This document shows, piece by piece, positions 58,056 through 64,000 of a stretch of 64,000 nucleotides of DNA. The notes beneath the pieces were generated by a model. It was given only the letters and a program-made list of their open reading frames with translations. It was not told where the DNA came from and did no database searches. Numbering within the stretch: position 1 is the stretch's first letter; each line of letters starts with the position of its first letter. This stretch comes from Bog-532 sp963830385 (GTDB taxonomy: Bacteria > Actinomycetota > Actinomycetes > Streptosporangiales > Streptosporangiaceae), in assembly GCA_963830385.1 (NCBI GenBank), contig CAWHMD010000004.1, forward strand, positions 372,001 through 436,000, read 5' to 3'. The position numbers and the translations under genes were made by a program.

Positions 58056-59111
58056 ATGACAGGTGTGACGCCTTTGTACTCAGTTCCGGCCGCGCTCGGT
58101 CCGGCCGTCCGTCGTTTCGGCCCGCCATTGCTGCGTCTGGTCGCTGGCGTCACCGTGCTGTGGTTTCTCGGGCGGGAGCTGGGCGCGGCGCCGTTCGAGG
58201 CCGGCCTGCGGGCGGTCACCTGGCAGGGGGTCGCGGCCGCCGTCACGCTCACCGTCCTGACCACACTGTGTTCGGCCTGGCGGTGGCAGGTCGTGGCCCG
58301 CGCGCTCGGCACCGACATCGGCCTGTTCCGCGCGACGGGTGCCTGCTACCGTTCCCTGTTCCTCAACTCCGTGCTCCCCGGCGGGATTCTCGGCGACGTG
58401 CACCGGGCGGTGACGCAAGGCCGGCGCGCCGGAGACGTCGCGCAGGGGGTGCGCGCGGTGGGGTGGGAACGGCTGTGCGGTCAGGTCATGCAGGCCGTGG
58501 TGACCGCCGTCGTGCTGCTGACCCTGCCCTCGCCGGTCCGGCCCGCACTGCCCTACGTTCTGGCGGGCATCGCCGGTGTAGTCGGGTGCGCCGCGCTGGT
58601 CGTGACCGTCGCCGCTCGTCGTGGCCGGTCACGGCCGGCCCGTGCCGCCCAGGCCCTCGCCACTGAGCTGCGTCGTGGCCTGCTCGTCCGGGGCGTGTGG
58701 CCGCAGCTCACACTGGCCTCGGTGCTGGTCGTCGCCGGGCACACGGCCACGTTCGTCATCGCGGCCCGGGTCGCCGGCTCCACCGCACCCCTGGGCGAAC
58801 TGATCGCGCTGCTGATGGTCATCCAGATTGCCGCGGCGATTCCCTTGAACATCGGCGGATGGGGGCCGCGGGAGGGCGCTGCCGCCTGGGCCTTCGCCGC
58901 CGCCGGGCTCGGTGCGGCCAACGGGGTCACGATCGCCACCCTCTACGCGGTGCTCATGCTGGCCGCGGTCACCCCCGGCGCGGGTCTGCTGCTGGGGGAT
59001 GCCGCCCGCCGCCGCCGCGGCCGGGAACGCCCGGGCGCGTCGAGCAGACCTGAGCCGGCACCACCGACGAGGCACCCGGCCTGGCGCGAGGCCGAACGGC
59101 TTGCCCCGTGA
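58056..59111 (+). CDS. UPF0104/LPG-synthase-type membrane protein
   Basis: 351 aa from ATG 58056. About eight spans with the family signatures WRWQVVARALG, YRSLFLNSVLPGGILGDVHR and a late PLNIGGWGPREGAAAWAF. This matches the lysylphosphatidylglycerol-synthase transmembrane (flippase-like) family without the soluble aminoacyl-transferase domain. Its stop overlaps the GTP cyclohydrolase II start (GTGA). A lipid-linked intermediate flippase role is plausible. Confidence 0.87.
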   Translation: MTGVTPLYSVPAALGPAVRRFGPPLLRLVAGVTVLWFLGRELGAAPFEAGLRAVTWQGVAAAVTLTVLTTLCSAWRWQVVARALGTDIGLFRATGACYRSLFLNSVLPGGILGDVHRAVTQGRRAGDVAQGVRAVGWERLCGQVMQAVVTAVVLLTLPSPVRPALPYVLAGIAGVVGCAALVVTVAARRGRSRPARAAQALATELRRGLLVRGVWPQLTLASVLVVAGHTATFVIAARVAGSTAPLGELIALLMVIQIAAAIPLNIGGWGPREGAAAWAFAAAGLGAANGVTIATLYAVLMLAAVTPGAGLLLGDAARRRRGRERPGASSRPEPAPPTRHPAWREAERLAP

Positions 59112-59755
59112 CCGGGGCGTTCCAGGCGGCAGCGATCCGGCGGCGTATTCGCATCCCACTGCGTTTTGCCGACGGTTACGCGACCACGGCCACGGCCGTC
59201 ACCTTCACCGGCCTGGCCGACGCGCAGCAGCACGTGGCCCTCGAACTCGGCCGGCCCGCCCCGGCCCGGCTGCCGCTGGTGCGCCTGCACAGCGAATGCC
59301 TCACCGGTGACGTGTTCGGCAGCCAGCGATGCGACTGCGGGCCGCAACTGCGCGAAGCAGTCGAGCGGATCACCAAACGCGGCGGGTACCTGCTGTACCT
59401 GCGGCAGGAGGGACGGGGCATCGGGCTGTACGAGAAGCTCGACGCCTACGCGCTGCAAGATGGTGGCCTGGACACGTACGACGCGAACCTCGCGCTCGGC
59501 CACGGGGCCGACGAACGCGACTACACCAGCGCGGCCCAGATGCTGCACGCGCTCGGTTCCAGCCGTATCGCGCTGCTGAGCAACAACCCGGACAAGGGCG
59601 CTCAGCTGGCCCGCCTGGGCGTCACGATCGCCAAGCAGATCCCCACCGCCCTGCACCTCAACGAGACCAACGCCGCCTACCTGGCCACCAAGGCCCAGCG
59701 CGGAGGGCATGATCTGCTGTCGCGGAGTCTGGAACGCGCGGCCGAGCGGCGCTAG
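59108..59755 (+). CDS. ribA: GTP cyclohydrolase II (RibA-type)
   Basis: 215 aa. Zinc ligands Cys64, Cys75 and Cys77 (SECLTGDVFGSQRCDCG), the GTP-binding LRQEGRGIGLYEKL, and the catalytic Tyr equivalent to E. coli Tyr105 at Tyr114 (KLDAYALQD) are intact, so the normal 2,5-diamino-pyrimidinone phosphate is the predicted product. There is no fused DHBP synthase and no rib genes nearby, so it probably feeds a special pathway, not riboflavin. Its TAG shares the CTAG tetranucleotide with the convergent methyltransferase stop. Confidence 0.92.
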   Translation: MTGAFQAAAIRRRIRIPLRFADGYATTATAVTFTGLADAQQHVALELGRPAPARLPLVRLHSECLTGDVFGSQRCDCGPQLREAVERITKRGGYLLYLRQEGRGIGLYEKLDAYALQDGGLDTYDANLALGHGADERDYTSAAQMLHALGSSRIALLSNNPDKGAQLARLGVTIAKQIPTALHLNETNAAYLATKAQRGGHDLLSRSLERAAERR

Positions 59756-60663
59756 CCGGGCGAGCGGCCCGCGAAATCAAGCTGGTGGGCAATGTAGACC
59801 AGCTCACCCGCGGCCAGTTGCCGGCGGCGCACGGCCAGCCAGTCGGCCAGGTCTGCCGGGTCCACCCAGTCCTGGCGGCTCCGCAACGCATCCTGGATCG
59901 TGCCCAGGATGCTGCGCAGGAAGTCAGCCTCGTCGCCCGGGTAGGTCCCGTCCGGGCTGGCGCTGACGACCCAGTCGGACGAGCCTGCCGCCAGCGCGGG
60001 CGCCCCCGCCGCCCGCAGATGGTGGAACAGGTGGCGGCCCGTCCGGCTTTCACCGGCCAGGCCGTAGCGGACGCGCTCGTCCATGTCGCGGTGGTAGGCC
60101 TGCATGACCTGGTCGTCGTGGGGGTGGCCGGGCGCGAAGACGCTCCCGCCGTCGTAGTTGATCGTGAACCAGTAGACGCCGCCGGGGACCAGCAACCGCA
60201 GCAGCCCGGGCAGGATGGCCGGCACGTCCACCAGGTCCAGCACAGCGTTGGCGATCAGCACATCGGCCAGCGCCCCGTGATCGGCCGCCAGGTAGCTGCC
60301 AAGCTCGGCGTGCACCAGGCGCACCCGCAGATCACCGACCTGCAGCCCATCCGGCAGCGGGTCGCTGCGCAGGCCCCGCGCGGCCGCCCAATCGCGCAGC
60401 CACCGGCGAGAATGATCCAGCAGCGGCCGATCCGTGTCCAGCAGGATGTACTCGCCGGTGCCGACCACGCCCCAGTCGATCAGCCGCGCCACCATCGTCC
60501 CCAGTCCGGCGCCGACCTCCAGCACCCGCGGCGCACCCGTGGGCATGAGACGGCGCAACTCGGCCAGCACATGACCGTTGAGCGCCCGGTCATCCACGGT
60601 CGTCTTCGCGGCCAGGTAGCGGGCATAGCCAGAGGTCACCGAGGCTTCATCGGGGCTCGTCAT
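59752..60663 (-). CDS. Class I SAM-dependent methyltransferase (cluster)
   Basis: 303 aa. Motif I RVLEVGAGLGTMVARLID, then EYILLDTDRPLLDHSRRWL and ADVLIANAVLDLVDVPAILP, and a TINYDGGSVFAPG segment. The C-terminal third is extended and probably binds substrate. The start overlaps the upstream methyltransferase stop by 4 bp; the end overlaps the ribA stop. One of three methyltransferases in the locus. Confidence 0.83.
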   Translation of the reverse strand: MTSPDEASVTSGYARYLAAKTTVDDRALNGHVLAELRRLMPTGAPRVLEVGAGLGTMVARLIDWGVVGTGEYILLDTDRPLLDHSRRWLRDWAAARGLRSDPLPDGLQVGDLRVRLVHAELGSYLAADHGALADVLIANAVLDLVDVPAILPGLLRLLVPGGVYWFTINYDGGSVFAPGHPHDDQVMQAYHRDMDERVRYGLAGESRTGRHLFHHLRAAGAPALAAGSSDWVVSASPDGTYPGDEADFLRSILGTIQDALRSRQDWVDPADLADWLAVRRRQLAAGELVYIAHQLDFAGRSPG

Positions 60664-61421
60664 TGCTTCTCGGCCACCATCGCGAACTTGCGCACCCGCC
60701 CACTGCCGAGCCAGTCACTCCACAGCTGATGGGCCGCGATCAGCTCGGCGGTAGCCTGCTCCCCGATCTGCCCGGCGATCTGAGCCGAATCAGCCCGGTA
60801 ACACCGAAGCAGCGCGGTCGCCACCGCGTGGTGTGCGGAGCTGTACTCCCGCTGCCAGGTCACGGTCAGCCCCGCGTTGCGCAGCACGTCCGTCAATTCT
60901 GCCAGCTCGACGGGCCAGACCGTATCGGCGGCGGGCATCCGAGACTGCTCCTGCCGGGTGAGCGGCCGGCCTTCCTCGACCGTGAACGCGAACCGGCCGC
61001 CCGGCTCCAGTGTGTGCGTAACCTCCGCCACCAGGGCCTCCTTGTCGGGGAAGGCCAGCATCGTCTCCAGCAGGAGCACCGCCTCGAAGCGGCCCGCGGG
61101 CAGGGGCGGGAGATGAGCCTGCTCGAAGCGGCAGGGAAGCTCCCTGGCCAGCTGCCGGGCGGTGGCCAGTGCGCTGCCGGATTGATCGACACCCAGGTAG
61201 CGGCAGCCCGAGTCCGCCGTGATCATCCGGCCGGGGCCGGCCACTCCACAGCACAGGTCCAGCACCGCGACGCCGGGGCCGACCCGGGCCTGGTGAGCCA
61301 GCCTGCGGACCTCGGCTGCCCGCATGAAGCTCTCCTGGCCCACATACTCGCCCGCGGGGTAGGCGGTCGCCTGCGCCCGCCTCAGCGCCGTCAGCAATGG
61401 TGTTCGTTGATCCCGGATCAA
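60660..61421 (-). CDS. Class I SAM-dependent methyltransferase (cluster)
   Basis: 253 aa from the TTG at 61421 (GGGGGG 6 nt upstream). Motif I VAVLDLCCGVAGPGRMI, followed by RYLGVDQSGSALATARQ and FEAVLLLETMLAFPDKEAL, and post-motif GRFAFTVEEG. The DLCCG form suggests the O/C-methyltransferase group of UbiE-like enzymes. Coupled by ATGA to the following methyltransferase. The starts of this gene and the divergent GT gene are 75 bp apart, giving a shared promoter region. Confidence 0.83.
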   Translation of the reverse strand: MIRDQRTPLLTALRRAQATAYPAGEYVGQESFMRAAEVRRLAHQARVGPGVAVLDLCCGVAGPGRMITADSGCRYLGVDQSGSALATARQLARELPCRFEQAHLPPLPAGRFEAVLLLETMLAFPDKEALVAEVTHTLEPGGRFAFTVEEGRPLTRQEQSRMPAADTVWPVELAELTDVLRNAGLTVTWQREYSSAHHAVATALLRCYRADSAQIAGQIGEQATAELIAAHQLWSDWLGSGRVRKFAMVAEKQ

Positions 61422-61496
61422 TCCGTGCCCCCCGTCTCCGCGTATTACCTACTGACAAGGTGCGACGGATTGGCAGGCGCTGTGGAAGGGGACATC

Positions 61497-62543
61497 GTGC
61501 GGATCCACGTCATAGTCCCCGAGGGGTTCGACGACCCCAGCCGGCCCACCGGCGGCAACATCTATGATCGCCGGGTCTGCGACGGACTGGCCGAGGCCGG
61601 CTGGGAGGTGCTGGTCGCGACCGTCGCCGCGGCGTGGCCGGCAGGCGGTCCGGGCGCCCGCGCCGACCTGGCCCGGGTCGTCTCCGCCATTCCCGACGAT
61701 GAGACCGTCCTGATCGACGGGCTCATCGCCTCGCCGGCCGCCGCGCAGCTGCTGCCACATACCGAGCGGCTACGCATGACGGTGCTGCTGCATATGCCAC
61801 TGGCCACCGCCTCCGAGCGGTCCGTGCTCCGCGCGGCCGCCGGGGTGGCCGTCACCAGCGAATGGACCCGGCGGCAGATCCTGACCCGGTACGCGATCCC
61901 GGCCTGCCGGGTGCACGTCGCCCAGCCGGGCGCCGATCGGGTAGCCCGCCCGGCCCGGCCCGTCCGCGGCCACCTGATCTGCGTCGGAGTCCTCAGCCGG
62001 CATAAGGGACAGGACCTCCTCGTCGAGGCGCTCGCCGACCTCGCTGATCGGGACTGGCACTGCGTGCTGGCCGGGTCACTCGACCGCGACCCGGATTTCG
62101 TCGAACACCTGCGGACCCGTATCAGGCGTCTCGGCTACGACCATCGCGTCCGGCTCAGCGGCGTCCTGACCGGCGCGGCGCTCAGCCACGAATACACCAC
62201 CGCCGACCTGCTCGTCGCACCGTCGCGCTCGGAATCCTACGGCATGACCGTCACCGAGGCGCTCGCCCACGGCCTGCCCGTCATCGCTACCACCGTCGGC
62301 GGGCTGCCCGAAGCGTTCGGCTCCACCGCCGATGGCACCGGCCCTGGCCAGCTGATCCCGCCCGGCGACCCGGCTGCCCTCGCCGCCGCGCTCGCAGACT
62401 GGCTGGGCGACGAGGGCCACCGGCACCGGCTACGGGCCGCCGTACGACAGCGGCAGCAGACCCTGCGTGGCTGGGAGCAGACCACGCAGGAGATAGCTGA
62501 CGCACTGACCGCCCAGCCGTTCCGGTACCAACGAACACGATGA
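61497..62543 (+). CDS. GT4-type glycosyltransferase
   Basis: 348 aa from GTG 61497 with AAGGGG 5 nt upstream. N-terminal domain (GGNIYDRRVCDGLAEAGWEV) for acceptor; C-terminal GT-B domain with LICVGVLSRHKGQDLLVEAL and the E-x7-E motif SESYGMTVTEALAHGLPVIA. Acts on an activated sugar in the cytoplasm or at the inner face of the membrane. It begins a + strand run with SRPBCC and methyltransferase genes. Confidence 0.87.
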   Translation: MRIHVIVPEGFDDPSRPTGGNIYDRRVCDGLAEAGWEVLVATVAAAWPAGGPGARADLARVVSAIPDDETVLIDGLIASPAAAQLLPHTERLRMTVLLHMPLATASERSVLRAAAGVAVTSEWTRRQILTRYAIPACRVHVAQPGADRVARPARPVRGHLICVGVLSRHKGQDLLVEALADLADRDWHCVLAGSLDRDPDFVEHLRTRIRRLGYDHRVRLSGVLTGAALSHEYTTADLLVAPSRSESYGMTVTEALAHGLPVIATTVGGLPEAFGSTADGTGPGQLIPPGDPAALAAALADWLGDEGHRHRLRAAVRQRQQTLRGWEQTTQEIADALTAQPFRYQRTR

Positions 62544-62559
62544 AGGGGAAGTCCGTCCG

Positions 62560-63027
62560 ATGACATTCAGAACCGAGAGCCGCATCACCATCGCCAGCAA
62601 CGTCCATGAGGTGTGGGCGTATCTCTGTGACGTCGGACGCTGGCCAGAGTGGGCACCAACCGTCCTTGAAGCCCGGATCCGTGGCAGAGGCCCGCTTCAG
62701 CCCGGCTCGCGGGTGCAGCAGCGGGCCAAGCTGATGTTCGGGTTGTCGCGCAGGCGCAGCCAGAAGGTGACCGTTGTCGAGCCGCCCACGTCCATGGCGT
62801 TCGCCGGGCCGATGGGCACGTCCGCCGCGCGCTGGGGAATGGAACTGGGGCCGGCCGGCGATGGGCAGACCGACGCCATGATGTGGATCGAGGTCGACCT
62901 CGCGGGCATCATGCGGGCGGTCCCCGCGGGCATGCTCAAAGGCAGGATTCAGCGCGTCAGCGATATCGAAATGGTGGCGATCAGAGCTGCTGCCGAGTCC
63001 GCTGCGCGGGAAGGTGCGATGTCCTAG
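62560..63027 (+). CDS. SRPBCC family protein (cluster)
   Basis: 155 aa. Bet v1-like: RITIASNVHEVWAYLCDVGR, then WPEWAPTVLEARI and a glycine-rich strand, ending in an amphipathic helix. It may be a ligand-binding cyclase-like protein. It follows the GT gene by 16 bp and its TAG immediately precedes the ATG of the next methyltransferase, with no gap. Confidence 0.78.
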   Translation: MTFRTESRITIASNVHEVWAYLCDVGRWPEWAPTVLEARIRGRGPLQPGSRVQQRAKLMFGLSRRRSQKVTVVEPPTSMAFAGPMGTSAARWGMELGPAGDGQTDAMMWIEVDLAGIMRAVPAGMLKGRIQRVSDIEMVAIRAAAESAAREGAMS

Positions 63028-63795
63028 ATGGGACGGAGTGACGTGGCCGGCCTCGACGTACCCACCGTGAGGCAGACCGACAACGCGCGAGAGCACCTGA
63101 TCGAGACCTACCGGAAGAAGGCAAAGCACTACGACGTCACCTCCCGGCTGTACCCCGCGCCCGGCTACCCCCAGCGGGCACAACGCCTCCGGGCCGTACG
63201 AGCGCTCGGCCTTCGCACGGGTGACACCGTGATCGACATGGCCTGCGGCACAGGTCTGAACTTCCCGCTGCTTCAGCAGGCGGTTGGGCCCGCTGGCCGG
63301 ATCATCGGCGTCGATCTGACCGACGCGATGCTCGCCCGTGCCCAGGATCGGATAAAGGCGAACGGCTGGAGCAATGTCAGCCTCGTGCAAGCCGACGCAG
63401 CCGGCTTCAACTTCCCGGCCGGGATCGATGCGATCCTGTCCACGTACGCCCTGACCCAGGTGCCCGAGTGCGCAGAGGTCATCGCCCATGGCACCGCGGC
63501 CCTCGCCGCGGGCGGCCGCTGGGCCGTGCTGGACCTCAAGGTTCCCGGCCGCACGCCTGGGTGGCTGGCGCAGCTCGGAACCGCAACGGTGCGGCCTTTC
63601 GCCTCCATAGATCAGTGGATGATGCGCCGCCCGTGGGAGGCAATTCGCGCCGCCATGCAGGAACAGCTGGCTGATTTCTCCTGGACCGAGCTGGCCTTCG
63701 GGTCGGCTTTCCTAGCGGCCGGGTCCAGCCGGCCCGGTCATGGCCGGGCACCTCATCAGTCGAAGGTCTCGGCGGGCGTACTCGACGGCCAGTGA
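63028..63795 (+). CDS. Class I SAM-dependent methyltransferase (cluster, 3')
   Basis: 255 aa. UbiE-like: YRKKAKHYDVTSRLYPAPGY, motif I VIDMACGTGLNFPLLQQA, IIGVDLTDAMLARAQDRI, then ILSTYALTQVPECAEVI. The last 25 or so residues (SSRPGHGRAPHQSKVS onwards) look unlike the family and overlap the convergent VOC gene, suggesting readthrough past a lost stop. Last gene of the + strand part of the locus. Confidence 0.83.
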   Translation: MGRSDVAGLDVPTVRQTDNAREHLIETYRKKAKHYDVTSRLYPAPGYPQRAQRLRAVRALGLRTGDTVIDMACGTGLNFPLLQQAVGPAGRIIGVDLTDAMLARAQDRIKANGWSNVSLVQADAAGFNFPAGIDAILSTYALTQVPECAEVIAHGTAALAAGGRWAVLDLKVPGRTPGWLAQLGTATVRPFASIDQWMMRRPWEAIRAAMQEQLADFSWTELAFGSAFLAAGSSRPGHGRAPHQSKVSAGVLDGQ

Positions 63796-64000
63796 GCGGG
63801 CGACCAGTCACCATCGGGGTCGGTGGTCTGCCCCACTTCGATCAGGTGGCCGTCGGGATCGCGGATGTAGCAGCGCTTCTCGTACTGGTGCTGTTTCGGC
63901 GGGGTGAGGAATTCGGCCCCCCGGGCGCTCCAGGCGGCGTAGACGGCGTCGATGTCTTTGACCCGGATGTTGAGGAAGCTGCTGACCCGGTCGGGATCCC
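63756..64000 (-). CDS. VOC-family (glyoxalase/dioxygenase fold) protein, partial
   Basis: Only the C-terminal 80 or so codons are in the window; the gene enters from the right edge. VSSFLNIRVKDIDAVYAAWS, then GAEFLTPPKQHQYEKRCYIR, and the metal-site PDGHLIEVGQ are typical of the vicinal-oxygen-chelate fold, with Glu as a metal ligand. It overlaps the convergent methyltransferase by 40 bp. Substrate unknown. Confidence 0.82.
   Translation of the reverse strand, partial: DPDRVSSFLNIRVKDIDAVYAAWSARGAEFLTPPKQHQYEKRCYIRDPDGHLIEVGQTTDPDGDWSPAHWPSSTPAETFD

Overview
This is a 64 kb piece of a high-GC actinomycete chromosome. The evidence is uniformly GC-rich coding, frequent GTG and TTG starts, ATGA/GTGA stop-start overlaps, a mycothiol-dependent maleylpyruvate-isomerase-family gene, SARP, ECF-sigma, TetR and MarR regulators, Tat- and Sec-exported chitin- and glycan-active enzymes, and a hopanoid radical-SAM gene (hpnH). 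The set fits a soil filamentous actinomycete; I cannot name a genus. I saw no rRNA, tRNA, CRISPR array, complete IS element or phage genes.

Layout. 0-10.8 kb: end of a NarL-type histidine kinase, a TetR/MDMPI pair, a cyclase-family relic, NTF2-like and cupin proteins, a CrtU-like FAD desaturase, a LysR/SDR pair, a class C beta-lactamase-fold hydrolase, then a compact minus-strand triad of stand-alone NRPS adenylation domain, carrier protein and flavin amine oxidase. 10.9-16.7 kb: ECF sigma factor with coupled membrane partner, Tat-exported phospholipase C, hpnH with a divergent TetR and its palindrome. 16.8-22.1 kb: TetR plus two small membrane proteins, divergent from a membrane/universal-stress-protein fusion, then kup. 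22.1-30 kb: mixed regulators, membrane proteins, a glycoside hydrolase that appears internally deleted, an RraA-like protein. 30.2-36.7 kb: a histidine phosphatase, an overlapping NTF2-like/kinase/methyltransferase set and a large SARP-AAA regulator divergent from a cupin. 36.7-40.6 kb: tripeptidyl-aminopeptidase-like hydrolase, SDR, MarR and a truncated MFS gene.

40.7-51 kb is a polysaccharide-degradation zone: a GH18 chitinase and a right-handed beta-helix protein with near-duplicate ricin-B lectin domains in one coupled operon, a LacI regulator with palindromic sites in the shared promoter, a GDT1-family transporter, a GH30 lipoprotein and a second GH18 chitinase with a CBM5/12 module. 51.1-53.4 kb is an ArsR/SRPBCC/MBL operon with overlapping genes.

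53.5-63.8 kb looks like a biosynthetic locus built from short alternating gene pairs: BchC-like dehydrogenase with a degenerate 6-pyruvoyltetrahydropterin-synthase homologue; histidine phosphatase with a CDP-alcohol phosphotransferase/sulfatase fusion; UPF0104 membrane protein with GTP cyclohydrolase II; two methyltransferases; and a GT4 glycosyltransferase, SRPBCC protein and third methyltransferase. The parts suggest a GTP-derived pyrimidine or pterin that is methylated and glycosylated, possibly membrane-linked; the product is unknown to me. This and the adenylation/carrier/oxidase triad are the two best candidates for undescribed chemistry.
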